Shown: positions 8,581 through 17,711 of the stretch, one piece after another
Position numbering within the stretch: the first letter of the stretch is position 1
Layout of the letters: each line of letters starts with the position of its first letter
NCBI GenBank assembly: GCA_963817785.1
Contig: CAWFPL010000002.1
Span: forward strand, 124,001-188,000
Direction of reading: 5' to 3'
DNA: 64,000 nt
From: JAKALD01 sp963817785
GTDB taxonomy: Bacteria; Pseudomonadota; Gammaproteobacteria; Burkholderiales; SG8-39
The notes under the pieces: generated by a model
Told to the model about the DNA's origin: nothing
Databases searched by the model: none
Seen by the model: only the letters and a program-made list of their open reading frames with translations
Program-made: the position numbers and the translations under genes

Positions 8581-8608
8581 TTGCTGCACTGCAGCGAGGG
8601 GCTAGAAT
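8581..8608 (+). promoter_or_regulatory. Putative sigma-70 promoter of the FAD/Fe-S oxidoreductase gene
   Basis: TTGCTG (8581-8586) and TAGAAT (8603-8608) are separated by 16 bases. The predicted transcript would begin at or next to the ATG at 8615, so the message may be leaderless or nearly so. Confidence 0.5.
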
Positions 8609-8614
8609 CGCGCC

Positions 8615-11600
8615 ATGCAAACCCGCCTGCGGGAGATTCCCTACAACTACACCTCGTTCTCCGACCGGGAGATCGCGCTGCGCCTGCTCGGCGCGCCGGC
8701 CTGGGATCTGATCTCGGAGCTGCGCACCGAGCGGCGCACCGGCCGGTCGGCGCGCATGCTCTACGAGGTGCTGGGCGAGATGTGGGTGATTCTGCGCAAT
8801 CCCTATCTCGAGGACGACCTGCTCGAGCACCCGAAACGCCGCGAGCAGGTGCTCGCCGGCATGCGGCGCCGCCTGCAAGAGATCGACTTGCGACGCGGCG
8901 ACAACGACAGGGTGGCGCGCCTGCTCGCGACCGCGCGCGGCGCGGTGGACGGCTTCGCTGCCGCATTCGGGGAAACCCGCGAGTTGCGCGCGCGCGCGCT
9001 CAGGCGCCTCGCCCGAGTCACGCGGCGCGACAACGTCGCGTTCGACGGCTTCGCGCGCGTGTCGCACGTCACCGACGCCACCGACTGGCGCGTCGAGTAT
9101 CCGTTCGTCGTGGCGTCGCCCGACACCGAGGACGAGGTGCTGCCGCTGGTGCGCGAGCTGATCGCGCTCGGCCTGACGATCATTCCGCGCGGCGGCGGCA
9201 CCGGCTACACCGGCGGCGCGGTGCCGCTCACCCGGCGCTCGGCGGTGGTCAATACCGAAAAGCTCGAGTCGCTCGGCGAGGTGGAGTGGCTGCAGCTTCC
9301 GGGCCTCGCGCGCGCGGTGCCGACCATCCGCTGCGGCGCGGGGGTGGTCACCCGGCGCGTCATGGACGCGGCCGAAACCGCGGGGCTGGTGTTCGCGGTC
9401 GACCCGACCTCGGCCGATGCGTCCTGCATCGGCGGCAACATCGCGATGAACGCCGGCGGCAAGAAAGCGGTGCTGTGGGGCACCGCGATCGACAATCTGG
9501 CGTCCTGGCGCATGGTGACTCCGGATGCGGAATGGCTCGAGGTGGAGCGTCTGGGGCACAACCTCGGCAAGATCCACGACGCCGACGTGGCGAGGTTCCG
9601 CATCGCGCGCTATGCGCCCGACGGCAGGAAGCTGCTCGAGGAGCGCACGCTCGAGATTCCGGGCGCGCAGTTCAGGAAGACCGGCCTGGGCAAGGACGTC
9701 ACCGACAAGTTCCTCGGCGGGCTTCCCGGAGTGCAGAAGGAGGGTACCGACGGCCTGATCACCTCGGCACGCTTTATCCTGCACAAGATGCCGCCGCACG
9801 CGCGCACGGTGTGCCTGGAGTTCTTCGGCGAGGCGCACGACGCGGTGCCCGCGATCGTCGAGGTGAAGCAGTACCTGAGCGCGCCTGCGCGCGCCGCGGC
9901 GGACGCTGGCGGCCCGCGTCCCGTCATGCTCGCGGGCCTGGAGCACCTGGACGAGCGCTACGTGAAGGCGGTCGGCTACGCCACCAAATCGCGCCGCAGC
10001 CAGCGCCCGAAGATGGTGCTGATCGGCGACCTCGTCGGCGACGACGTCGACCAGGTCGCGGCCGCGGCCTCTGCCGTGGTGCGCATCGCCAACGCGCGCG
10101 GCGGCGAGGGCTTCGTCGCGGTCTCGCCCGAGACGCGCAAGCGCTTCTGGCTCGACCGGGCGCGCACCGCCGCCATTGCCAAGCACACCAACGCCTTCAA
10201 GATCAACGAGGACGTGGTGATCCCGCTCGAGCGCCTGGGCGACTACACCGACGGCATCGAGCGCATCAACATCGAGCTCTCGACCGTCAACAAGCTCGAG
10301 CTGCTCGACGCGCTCGCGGAGTATTTCCGCGGCGAGCTGCCGCTGTACCAGCAGGACGAGCAGGTGGCCGCTCCGGAGCTGCTGGGCGAGCGCCCGGAGC
10401 GCGCGCTCGAGCTGATCGCGCAGGTGCGTGCACGCTGGCAATGGCTGGGCGCGAACCTGGATACGGCCGCAGTCGAAATGCCCTCCCAAATCTCGGGCTG
10501 GGGAGCGCTGCACAACGAGCTCGCCACCCGCTACGCGACGGTGGGAGCGGCGTTGCAGGCGCGCGCCACGCGGCTGTCGTGGAAGACCGAAGTGCGCGAG
10601 CCCCTGCAGCGCATTTTCTCGGGCATCGCGTTCCGCAGGATCGTCGAGGGCGCGGACGCGGTGCACCGGCGCGTGCTGCGCGGACGCGTGTTCGTGGCGC
10701 TGCACATGCACGCCGGCGACGGCAACGTGCACACCAACATCCCGGTCAATTCGGACGACTACGTCATGCTGCAGCGCGCGAGCGAGGCGGTCGCGCGCAT
10801 CATGCGCCTCGCGACCTCGCTCGGCGGGGTGATCTCCGGCGAGCACGGCATCGGCATCACCAAGCTCGAATTCCTCGGCCGCGCCGAGCTCGAGGCGTTC
10901 GGCGCCTACAAGGAAAGCGTGGACCCGCACGGCCGTTTCAACGCCGGCAAGCTGCTGGCGGGGGCCACCCTGGCGAACGCCTACACGCCGAGCTTCTCGC
11001 TGATCGGCGCCGAATCGCTGATCCTGGAGCAGACCGACCTGGGCGGGGTGTCGGACTCGATCAAGGACTGCCTGCGCTGCGGCAAGTGCAAGCCGGTGTG
11101 CGCCACCCACGTGCCGCGCGCCAACCTGCTGTACTCGCCGCGCAACAAGATCCTTGCCAGCTCGCTGCTGATCGAGGCGATCCTGTACGAGGAACAGACG
11201 CGGCGCGGGGTGGCGCTCGCGCATTACGACGAGTTCGCCGACGTCGCCGATCACTGCACCGTGTGCCACAAGTGCGCCAGCCCGTGCCCGGTCGACATCG
11301 ACTTTGGCGACGTGTCGATCGCGATGCGCAACCTGCTGCGCCGCGCGGGCAAGCGCCGCTTCAACCCCGGCGCGCGCGCTTCCATGCTGTTTCTGAGCGC
11401 CACCGACCCGCGGGCGGTCAAGCTCGCGCGCACGGCGCTGATCGACTGGGGATACCGGCTGCAGCGCACCGCCTACCGGGTCGCGAAAAGCCTGGGGCTT
11501 GCGCGCGCGCAGACCGCGCGGCCGCCGGCGAGCACCGGGCGGCCTGCGCTTGCGGCGCAGGTGGTGCACTTCGTCAACAAGCCGATGCCGGGCGGCTTGC

Positions 11601-12475
11601 CCAAGAAGACGGCGCGCGCGCTGCTCGACATCGAGGATGCGCGCGTGGTGCCGATCGTGCGCGACGCGGCGAAGGTCGGCGACGACTCCGGCGCGGTGTT
11701 CTATTTCCCGGGCTGCGGCTCGGAGCGGCTGTTCTCCCAGGTGGGGCTGGCGACCCAGGCGTTGCTGTACGAAATCGGGGCGCAATGCGTGCTGCCGCCG
11801 GGCTACCTGTGCTGCGGCTACCCGCAGACTGCCGCCGGCGAAGCCGAGAGGGGCGAGCGCATCATCACCGCCAACCGGGTCCTGTTCCACCGCCTGGCGA
11901 CGACCCTCAACTACCTCGACATCAAGACCGTGATCGTATCCTGCGGCACCTGCCTGGATCAGCTGGAGAAGTACGAGTTCGGCAAGATCTTCCCCGGTTG
12001 CCGCCTGCTCGACATCCACGAATATCTGCTGGAAAAGGGCGTCAAGCTCGACGGGGTAAGCGGCGTGCGCTACCTGTACCACGACCCCTGCCACAGCCCG
12101 ATGAAGACCTACCAGCCGCTCAAGGTGGTGCGCGATCTGACCGGCACCGAAGTCAGGCTCTCGGAGCGCTGTTGCGGAGAGTCCGGCACGCTCGCACTGA
12201 CGCGCCCGGACGTGTCCACCCAGGTGCGCTTCCGCAAGGAGGAGGAGCTGAGGCGGGACGTGACCGCACAGCGCGGCACGGAGGCGCACGCCAGCGTGAA
12301 AATCCTCACTTCCTGCCCGTCCTGCCTGCAGGGGCTGGCGCGCTTTGCCGATGACACCGGGGCCCAAGCCGATTATATTGTCGTCGAGATGGCGCGACAC
12401 TTGCTCGGTCCGGATTGGCTGCCGGAGTTCGTGCGCAAGGCCAACCAGGGCGGGATCGAGCGGGTCCTGCTCTAG
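8615..12475 (+). CDS. FAD-linked oxidase / 4Fe-4S / CCG-domain fusion oxidoreductase (DUF3683)
   Basis: A 1286-residue fusion protein. Residues 1-~190 carry the DUF3683 leader (REIPYNYTSFSDREI). Residues ~165-790 form a glycolate oxidase GlcD/D-lactate dehydrogenase-like FAD module (IIPRGGGTGYTGGAVPLTRRS; HMHAGDGNVHTNIPV; GEHGIGITKLE). Residues ~815-880 hold two 4Fe-4S motifs (CLRCGKCKPVC and CTVCHKCASPCP). Residues ~1025-1240 hold two CCG cysteine-rich repeats (FPGCGSERL, GYLCCGYPQ; HDPCHSP, RCCGESG) as in GlcF/LldE/HdrB. This predicts oxidation of a 2-hydroxyacid with electrons passed through Fe-S centres to quinone, in one chain rather than separate subunits. The precise substrate is unknown. 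Widespread in Betaproteobacteria as a single long gene. Confidence 0.88.
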   Translation: MQTRLREIPYNYTSFSDREIALRLLGAPAWDLISELRTERRTGRSARMLYEVLGEMWVILRNPYLEDDLLEHPKRREQVLAGMRRRLQEIDLRRGDNDRVARLLATARGAVDGFAAAFGETRELRARALRRLARVTRRDNVAFDGFARVSHVTDATDWRVEYPFVVASPDTEDEVLPLVRELIALGLTIIPRGGGTGYTGGAVPLTRRSAVVNTEKLESLGEVEWLQLPGLARAVPTIRCGAGVVTRRVMDAAETAGLVFAVDPTSADASCIGGNIAMNAGGKKAVLWGTAIDNLASWRMVTPDAEWLEVERLGHNLGKIHDADVARFRIARYAPDGRKLLEERTLEIPGAQFRKTGLGKDVTDKFLGGLPGVQKEGTDGLITSARFILHKMPPHARTVCLEFFGEAHDAVPAIVEVKQYLSAPARAAADAGGPRPVMLAGLEHLDERYVKAVGYATKSRRSQRPKMVLIGDLVGDDVDQVAAAASAVVRIANARGGEGFVAVSPETRKRFWLDRARTAAIAKHTNAFKINEDVVIPLERLGDYTDGIERINIELSTVNKLELLDALAEYFRGELPLYQQDEQVAAPELLGERPERALELIAQVRARWQWLGANLDTAAVEMPSQISGWGALHNELATRYATVGAALQARATRLSWKTEVREPLQRIFSGIAFRRIVEGADAVHRRVLRGRVFVALHMHAGDGNVHTNIPVNSDDYVMLQRASEAVARIMRLATSLGGVISGEHGIGITKLEFLGRAELEAFGAYKESVDPHGRFNAGKLLAGATLANAYTPSFSLIGAESLILEQTDLGGVSDSIKDCLRCGKCKPVCATHVPRANLLYSPRNKILASSLLIEAILYEEQTRRGVALAHYDEFADVADHCTVCHKCASPCPVDIDFGDVSIAMRNLLRRAGKRRFNPGARASMLFLSATDPRAVKLARTALIDWGYRLQRTAYRVAKSLGLARAQTARPPASTGRPALAAQVVHFVNKPMPGGLPKKTARALLDIEDARVVPIVRDAAKVGDDSGAVFYFPGCGSERLFSQVGLATQALLYEIGAQCVLPPGYLCCGYPQTAAGEAERGERIITANRVLFHRLATTLNYLDIKTVIVSCGTCLDQLEKYEFGKIFPGCRLLDIHEYLLEKGVKLDGVSGVRYLYHDPCHSPMKTYQPLKVVRDLTGTEVRLSERCCGESGTLALTRPDVSTQVRFRKEEELRRDVTAQRGTEAHASVKILTSCPSCLQGLARFADDTGAQADYIVVEMARHLLGPDWLPEFVRKANQGGIERVLL

Positions 12476-12555
12476 CGGTAACGGCGCGCGCCGTGAAGGG
12501 GAAGGCGTGGCCCGGGCCTCGAATCCGGGTGGTCAGCGGGGAAATCCCGTTCGCG

Positions 12556-12963
12556 ATGGGTTGCGAGTTCTGCGAGCGAGACGGAGGCCCGGTGCTCTGG
12601 CGCGACGAGCAGTGCCGAATCGTGCGCGTGCCGTCCGACGATTACCCGGGCTTTCTGCGGGTCATCCTCAAGCGGCACGTGCGCGAGATGACCGACCTTG
12701 CGCCGCTCGAGCGCGAGCGTCTGATGCGTGCCGTGTTCGCTGCCGAAAGCACGCTGCGCGCGCTGTTCCGCCCGGACAAGGTGAATCTCGCGAGCCTCGG
12801 CAATCTGGTGCCGCACTTGCACTGGCACGTGCTGGCGCGCCACGCCGACGACCGTCATTTTCCCGACCCGATCTGGGCGCCGCCACGCCGTGCGGCGGCG
12901 GCGCCGCGCCCCGCGGTGACCGAGGCCGCGCTCGCGGGGCAACTGGCTGCCCTGCTCGCTTGA
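12556..12963 (+). CDS. HIT family nucleotide-binding hydrolase
   Basis: A 135-residue HIT protein with the triad HLHWHVL (His87, His89, His91), where the last histidine is the nucleotidylated catalytic residue. Members hydrolyse or transfer NMP from dinucleoside polyphosphates and adenylated amines. The start MGCEFCERDGG at 12556 fits the family, which commonly opens with a CxxC-like pair; longer upstream frames (for example GTG 12493) add nothing conserved. The gene lies 80 bases after the oxidoreductase and 10 bases before the next gene, so the three are probably co-transcribed. The substrate cannot be told from sequence. Confidence 0.88.
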   Translation: MGCEFCERDGGPVLWRDEQCRIVRVPSDDYPGFLRVILKRHVREMTDLAPLERERLMRAVFAAESTLRALFRPDKVNLASLGNLVPHLHWHVLARHADDRHFPDPIWAPPRRAAAAPRPAVTEAALAGQLAALLA

Positions 12964-12973
12964 GCCTGCTTCC

Positions 12974-14584
12974 ATGAGCGATCTTGCGCTTCCCGCCCTG
13001 GCGTCCGACGCGGCGCCGGAATTCATCGACGCTGCGAGCTGCAAGGAGTGGCTCGGCCACCTTCCGCTCGCCAACGTGGCGGCTTCGCAGCGCGAGCTGC
13101 TCGGCCAGCTGCAGGAGTTCAACCGTTACACGACCAAGGCGGCCAGCCGGCTCGCGGCGCTGGAGGCGCTGCGCGAGGCGGTGCACTTCGTGCAGGTCGA
13201 GCAGGCCAAGCGCTTCAGCAACCGCGCGCTGCCGATGACCGAGGCGGAGACCGCGGTGTTCAACGACACGATCGAGTTGTGGGAGCAGGTGCGGCTCGGC
13301 TACCTGCGCTGCGTCGAGGCGGCGGTCGCAGGCGAGGGGGGCATGCGCGCGCAGGCGGGGCTCGCCTGCCAGCGCACGCTCGGCTACTCGGGCCTCAAGA
13401 TGTTCCACCACTATCGCGCCTACCGTCAGGTGCCGGCCTGCGAGTGGCGCGCGCTGCACGAGGCCTACGCCAGGGCCGAGGTGCTCGGGGTCGTGGAGGA
13501 CCGCGTCATGGACTACCTGAGCCGCGACGTGAACGAGACCTCGCCGCGAATCGCCTTCGGGCGCGCGTTGCTCATGGGGCTGTGCAACCCCAACGAGCTC
13601 AGCCAGCGCCAGCTGACTTTCGTGGCCAATCTGCTGGAGCGCTGGGGCGACAAGGTCACGGTTTCGCCGCAGGCTGTGGACGAGGCCGACCTGCCGCCGC
13701 TGGTCGTGGACCTGGCGGGCGAGAGCTGTGCCGAGCGCGGCGCGGCCGTAGCGGGCGAGGTGCGTTACCTGGATACGCGGCGGCTGGCCAAGAGCCTGCG
13801 CAACCGCATCGGGCTGCTGCGCAAGGGCGAGTCGCCCGCCAAGCTCGCACTGGGCGAAGACTGCGTGCAACCCTCGTGCGAGCAACTGCTGGTGTTTCTG
13901 TACCGCAACTGGTGCCAGGGCAAGCCGCCGCGCGTGGCCGAACGCCGTCTGGTCACCGACGCGGCGCAGGCCTGCAACGGCATGGCGGCGATCCACTATC
14001 ACATCTCCGGGCGCCCGTTCCGCCAACCCGGCGAGCGCAAGGAGCTGTCGCAGAAACAGCGCGACGAACTCGCCACGTTCGGCCGTATCAGCACGCGCGA
14101 CGACGACGAGTACGGCCGCGTGCACGGACTGGACATCGAGGACTGGCAGCTGCAGGACGAAAGTGCCCAGGGACTGAGAATGCGGCGCGGCGCAGGCAGC
14201 CCGGGCAAGCGATTCACGCACGGCCAGCTGGTCGCCGTGCGGCCCGGCGACGCGAAGAATTTCATGCTGGCGCAGGTGCGCTGGCTGTTGTCGGGCGAAA
14301 ACAGCGATCTGTACGCCGGGCTCAAGCTGCTGCCGGGCCTGCCGGCGGCGACCGCAGTGCGTCCCACCGGACTGAACGTGACGCATGCCGAGTACGTCCA
14401 GGCGCTCTCGCTCACCGCGGTGCCGGCGCTCAACTCGCCGCCGACGCTCGTGCTGCCGGCGGGCTGGTACAAGCCCAGCCGGGTGATCGAGGTCTACGTC
14501 GAGGCTCCGGTCCGGGTGCGCCTCACCGCGATGGTCGAGCGCGGCAGCGACTTCGAGCGCGTCGCGTACGAGATTCTGCCCTAG
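12974..14584 (+). CDS. Conserved hypothetical protein, possible C-terminal PilZ-like fold
   Basis: A 536-residue cytoplasmic protein without signal peptide or membrane segments. The first ~200 residues are helical and leucine/alanine rich (ASQRELLGQLQEFNRYTT, LGYSGLKMFHHYRAYRQ); the last ~120 (from about residue 408: GKRFTHGQLVAVRP, MLAQVRWLL) have a beta-rich look reminiscent of PilZ domains, but I do not see a clear RxxxR / (D/N)xSxxG c-di-GMP motif. I recognise it only as a conserved betaproteobacterial protein found after HIT genes. A signalling role would be a guess. It ends 68 bases before the convergent phoR gene. Confidence 0.72.
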   Translation: MSDLALPALASDAAPEFIDAASCKEWLGHLPLANVAASQRELLGQLQEFNRYTTKAASRLAALEALREAVHFVQVEQAKRFSNRALPMTEAETAVFNDTIELWEQVRLGYLRCVEAAVAGEGGMRAQAGLACQRTLGYSGLKMFHHYRAYRQVPACEWRALHEAYARAEVLGVVEDRVMDYLSRDVNETSPRIAFGRALLMGLCNPNELSQRQLTFVANLLERWGDKVTVSPQAVDEADLPPLVVDLAGESCAERGAAVAGEVRYLDTRRLAKSLRNRIGLLRKGESPAKLALGEDCVQPSCEQLLVFLYRNWCQGKPPRVAERRLVTDAAQACNGMAAIHYHISGRPFRQPGERKELSQKQRDELATFGRISTRDDDEYGRVHGLDIEDWQLQDESAQGLRMRRGAGSPGKRFTHGQLVAVRPGDAKNFMLAQVRWLLSGENSDLYAGLKLLPGLPAATAVRPTGLNVTHAEYVQALSLTAVPALNSPPTLVLPAGWYKPSRVIEVYVEAPVRVRLTAMVERGSDFERVAYEILP

Positions 14585-14594
14585 GAACCACGAT

Positions 14595-14632
14595 GCGTTG
14601 CAGCGCGGGAGCAAGCCTCCGCACCGCAACGC
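14595..14632. terminator. Inverted repeat between convergent genes
   Basis: GCGTTGC (14595-14601) pairs with GCAACGC (14626-14632); the 24-base loop contains a second G-rich/C-rich pairing (GCGGGAG with CTCCGC). It lies between the stop of the upstream gene and the stop of phoR. No T-run, so it is a candidate only. Confidence 0.4.
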
Positions 14633-14652
14633 CAACCGTCGGAAAAGCCTGC

Positions 14653-15972
14653 TTAGGCTGCAGCCTTGGCGGCGTCGAGCGGAGCGATGCGCTGCGGCGG
14701 GAACACCGCGCTGAAGCGCGAGCCGCGGCCGGGCTCGCTGCGGATCTCGAGGCGCGCCTGGTGGCGCGTGAGCACGTGCTTGACGATCGCCAGCCCCAGT
14801 CCGGTACCGCCGCTCTCTCGCGAGCGGCTGCTGTCCACCCGGTAGAAACGCTCAGTAAGGCGCGGTAGGTGGCGCGCCTCGATGCCGATGCCGGTGTCCT
14901 CGACGCTGAACTCGCCGCAGCCGTCGACGACTTGCCAGCGCAACCGCACCGCGCCGCCGTCGGGCGTGTAGCGCACCGCATTCGACACCAGGTTGGACAG
15001 GGCGCTGTGCAGCTCCTTGACGCTGCCGGTCAGCCGGCAATTGGTCTCGACCTCGGCCGAGACGCGATGGCGGCCGGCCGACAGCGCGCGCGCCTCCTCG
15101 GCGAGCCTGTCGACGAACGGCAGCACCTCGATGGTCTGCTCTTCGTCGGGGGCGGCGCTCGCCTCGAGCGTCGAGAGCGTGAGCAGGTCCTCGATCAGGC
15201 GACGCATGCGGCTTGCCTGCTCGGCCATCAGGCCGAGGAACCTGCGGCGCTGCGCCTCGGAGAGCTGCATCGCCTCGTCGGCCAGCGTGTCAACGAAGCC
15301 CGAGAGCACGGTGATCGGCGTCTTGAGCTCGTGGGAGACGTTGGCGACGAAATCGCGCCGCATGGTCTCGAGCTTCTCCTGCTGCGTGACATCGCGCGCG
15401 AGTAGCAGCTTCTGGTCCTCGCCGAAGGGGATGAGGCGCACCGACAGCGTGGCATCGGTGCGCGCGGAGCGCAGCATCAGCGGCTCGCTGAACTCGCCCG
15501 ATGCGAGGTAGCCGATGAATGTCGGCTGGCGGACCAGGTTGGTGAGCGGCTGGCCGAAGTCGCGCCGGGCGTCGATCCCGAAGTGGCGCTCCGCGCTCGG
15601 GTTGGACCACTCGATGTGCCCCGCGGCGTCCAGGATCACGACGCTGTCGGGCATGGCGCGGCCGGCATCGCGAAAGCGCGCCAGCGCGTGCACCAGGCGC
15701 AAGCGCTCCTGGTCGCGCTGCTTGAGATGGCGGTGCAGCCCGGCGAAGACCGCCTCCCACACGCCGCGTCCCACCGGCAGGGCCTCGCGCGCGGGCGCTT
15801 GCAGCCAGCGCGAGAACGCGCCCAGATGCACGGCGTTGAACAGCACGCGCAAGCCGAACACCGCGGCGACCGCCGCCCAGCCCCACACTGGGCCCGCGGC
15901 GGCCCATGCCAGCAGGCCCGCGGCCCCGGCCGCGAGCGCGACGCCAAGCGTGCTCGCCAAAACAGGATTCAT
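14653..15972 (-). CDS. phoR: Phosphate regulon sensor histidine kinase
   Basis: A 439-residue sensor kinase. Two N-terminal hydrophobic segments (residues ~5-25 and ~30-48) with almost no periplasmic loop are typical of PhoR, which senses phosphate through PstSCAB/PhoU rather than directly. A PAS domain follows (DSVVILDAAGHIEWSNPSAE, ~109-180), then the DHp helix with phospho-acceptor His214 (FVANVSHELKTPI) and the ATPase domain (NLVSNAVRYTPDGG, DTGIGI, GGTGLGLAIVKHV). The gene follows phoB by 76 bases on the same strand. It should phosphorylate PhoB Asp53 when phosphate is scarce. Confidence 0.93.
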   Translation of the reverse strand: MNPVLASTLGVALAAGAAGLLAWAAAGPVWGWAAVAAVFGLRVLFNAVHLGAFSRWLQAPAREALPVGRGVWEAVFAGLHRHLKQRDQERLRLVHALARFRDAGRAMPDSVVILDAAGHIEWSNPSAERHFGIDARRDFGQPLTNLVRQPTFIGYLASGEFSEPLMLRSARTDATLSVRLIPFGEDQKLLLARDVTQQEKLETMRRDFVANVSHELKTPITVLSGFVDTLADEAMQLSEAQRRRFLGLMAEQASRMRRLIEDLLTLSTLEASAAPDEEQTIEVLPFVDRLAEEARALSAGRHRVSAEVETNCRLTGSVKELHSALSNLVSNAVRYTPDGGAVRLRWQVVDGCGEFSVEDTGIGIEARHLPRLTERFYRVDSSRSRESGGTGLGLAIVKHVLTRHQARLEIRSEPGRGSRFSAVFPPQRIAPLDAAKAAA

Positions 15973-16048
15973 GCCAAGCGCTCCCGCGGCCGATCAGCCT
16001 TGGGACAGAGATGCGGGGCCGGCCCGGGCCGCCCCTGCGCCGAGTATC

Positions 16049-16741
16049 TCACACAGGGTGGGCGGCGAAGCGGTAGCCGGCGCCGCGCACCGTTTCGACC
16101 AGGCGGTCGTGGCCGCTCGGCTCGAGCGATTTGCGCAGCCGGCGGATGTGGACGTCCACGGTGCGCTCCTCGACGAAGACGTGGTCGCCCCACACCTGAT
16201 CGAGCAACTGGGAGCGGCTGTGCACCCGCTCGCCGTGCGTCATCAGGAAGTGCAGCAGGCGGAACTCGGTGGGGCCGAGCTGCAGCGCCCTTCCGGCGCC
16301 GTACACGCGCCGCGTGGCGGGCTCGAGGCGCAGGCCCGCAATATCGACCGGGTCGTCGGTCATTTCCGGCGCGCGGCGGCGCAGCACCGCCTTGATCCGC
16401 GCCAGCAGCTCGCGCGGCGAGAAGGGCTTGGTCACGTAGTCGTCGGCGCCCGCCTCCAGCCCGTGGATCTTGTCCTGCTCGCTGGAGCGCGCGGTGAGCA
16501 GGATGATCGGGATCTGCCTGGTGCGCTCTTCGTGCCGCAGCTGCTTGGCGAGCGCGGCGCCCGACATGCCCGGCAACATCCAGTCGACGAGCAGCAGGTC
16601 CGGCAGCGCGTCATTCACGATCTGCAGCGCGCTCTCGGCGTCGCGCGCCCGTATGACGTGGTGCCCGGCATGCTCGAGGTTGACGGCGATCAGCTCCTGG
16701 ATCGCCGGCTCGTCCTCGACTACGAGTATGTTCGCTGCCAT
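16049..16741 (-). CDS. phoB: Phosphate regulon response regulator
   Basis: A 230-residue OmpR/PhoB-type regulator. The receiver domain has the acidic pair ED at 9-10, the phosphorylated Asp53 (LLLVDWMLPG) and switch Lys (VTKPFSPREL). The C-terminal winged helix includes LGPTEFRLLHFLM and RTVDVHIRRLRKSL. The ATG at 16741 (MAANILVVEDEP) gives the standard length; a longer frame upstream would run through the promoter. A Pho box lies 45 bases upstream, predicting autoregulation of phoBR. Confidence 0.95.
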   Translation of the reverse strand: MAANILVVEDEPAIQELIAVNLEHAGHHVIRARDAESALQIVNDALPDLLLVDWMLPGMSGAALAKQLRHEERTRQIPIILLTARSSEQDKIHGLEAGADDYVTKPFSPRELLARIKAVLRRRAPEMTDDPVDIAGLRLEPATRRVYGAGRALQLGPTEFRLLHFLMTHGERVHSRSQLLDQVWGDHVFVEERTVDVHIRRLRKSLEPSGHDRLVETVRGAGYRFAAHPV

Positions 16742-16769
16742 CAGCCTTACGCGGATTCCGTTTGCGACA

Positions 16770-16803
16770 ATTCTACGAACTTGCGGTGACAGAATTGTTA
16801 CAC
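16770..16803 (-). promoter_or_regulatory. Pho box and -10 element of phoBR
   Basis: Read on the minus strand, 16803-16786 is GTGTAACAATTCTGTCAC, matching the 18-base Pho box (two direct repeats of CTGTCA in 11-base register) at about 15 of 18 positions. Ten bases further on, TAGAAT (16775-16770) is a good -10, the spacing used in PhoB-activated promoters where the box replaces the -35. Further weak repeats continue in the same register (TTGTCGC). Confidence 0.72.
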
Positions 16804-16868
16804 GGTGGCGAGGTATCATTTGCCCCTAGCCCGTCTCGCAACCCCCAAGGCCGCCCCGCACCCACGCA

Positions 16869-17621
16869 ATGGAAAAACCGAATCCCCGGACGGAAACGGA
16901 CTTCGGCTTCGACCGGGTGCCGGAAGCCGACAAGGCGGCACGCGTGGCTGCGGTGTTCGACAGCGTCGCCGCGCGCTACGACCGGATGAACGACCTCATG
17001 TCGTTCGGGCTGCATCGCGCGTGGAAGGCGTTCGCGGTCGTTCTGGCGCGCGTGCATGCCGGCGAACGCGTGCTCGACGTCGCCTCGGGCAGCGGAGATC
17101 TCGCGCGCGCCTTCGCCAGGCGCGTCGGACCGGCCGGCCAGGTCTGGGTGACCGACATCAACGCCAGCATGCTCGCTGCGGGGCGCGACCGGCTGATCGA
17201 CGCCGGCTGCGTCCTGCCGGCCGCGCAATGCGACGCCGAACGGCTGCCGTTTCGCGACGCCACGTTCGACTGCGTCAGCGTCGGATTCGGCCTGCGCAAC
17301 ATGACGCACAAGGACCTGGCGCTCGCCGAGATGACGCGCGTGCTCAAGCCCGGCGGGCGCCTGCTGGTGCTCGAATTCTCGAAGGTATGGAAGCCGCTCG
17401 AGAAGGCGTATGACCTGTACTCCTTCGGGGTGCTGCCCTGGCTCGGCGAGCGCGTCGCCGGCGATGCTGCGGCGTACCGCTACCTGGCGGAGTCGATTCG
17501 CATGCATCCGGACCAGCAGACGCTGCGCACGATGCTGGAGCGCGCCGGGCTGGAGCGCGTGGAATTCTTCAATCTCGCCGCAGGCGTGGTCGCCGTTCAT
17601 CGCGGCTACAAACTGCGGTAG
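16869..17621 (+). CDS. ubiE: Ubiquinone/menaquinone C-methyltransferase
   Basis: A 250-residue SAM-dependent methyltransferase of the UbiE family, adding the C-2 methyl group in ubiquinone synthesis (and the menaquinone methyl if that quinone is made). Landmarks: VFDSVAARYDRMNDLMSFGLHR (residues 29-50), the SAM site VLDVASGSGDLA (~74-85), FGLRNMTHKDLALAEM and VLKPGGRLLVLEFSK, and the closing VVAVHRGYKLR, all family signatures. It diverges from phoB with a 127-base gap. ubiJ and ubiB follow on the same strand but are separated by a strong terminator. Confidence 0.96.
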   Translation: MEKPNPRTETDFGFDRVPEADKAARVAAVFDSVAARYDRMNDLMSFGLHRAWKAFAVVLARVHAGERVLDVASGSGDLARAFARRVGPAGQVWVTDINASMLAAGRDRLIDAGCVLPAAQCDAERLPFRDATFDCVSVGFGLRNMTHKDLALAEMTRVLKPGGRLLVLEFSKVWKPLEKAYDLYSFGVLPWLGERVAGDAAAYRYLAESIRMHPDQQTLRTMLERAGLERVEFFNLAAGVVAVHRGYKLR

Positions 17622-17673
17622 CATGGCGCACGCACGGAAGCGGACGCACTGGATGATCGAACAGTGCTCGGAG

Positions 17674-17700
17674 GCCACCGCCAGGTGGCTTTTGTTTTTT
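17674..17700 (+). terminator. Rho-independent terminator between ubiE and ubiJ
   Basis: GCCACC (17674-17679), loop GCCA, GGTGGC (17684-17689), then TTTTGTTTTTT. This is the clearest intrinsic terminator in the window and lies 52 bases after ubiE, only 12 bases before the ubiJ start codon, so it may act partly as an attenuator for ubiJ-ubiB. Confidence 0.85.
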
Positions 17701-17711
17701 GACCACCTGCC

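Noticed and set aside
8525..12400. Very long open frames antisense or out of frame to real genes (for example ~1290 codons opposite the FAD/Fe-S oxidoreductase, ~975 codons opposite ubiE-ubiJ-ubiB)
   Set aside because: They arise because GC-rich third positions remove stop codons; their products are Arg/Ala/His-rich with no family features, while the opposite strand encodes clear conserved proteins.
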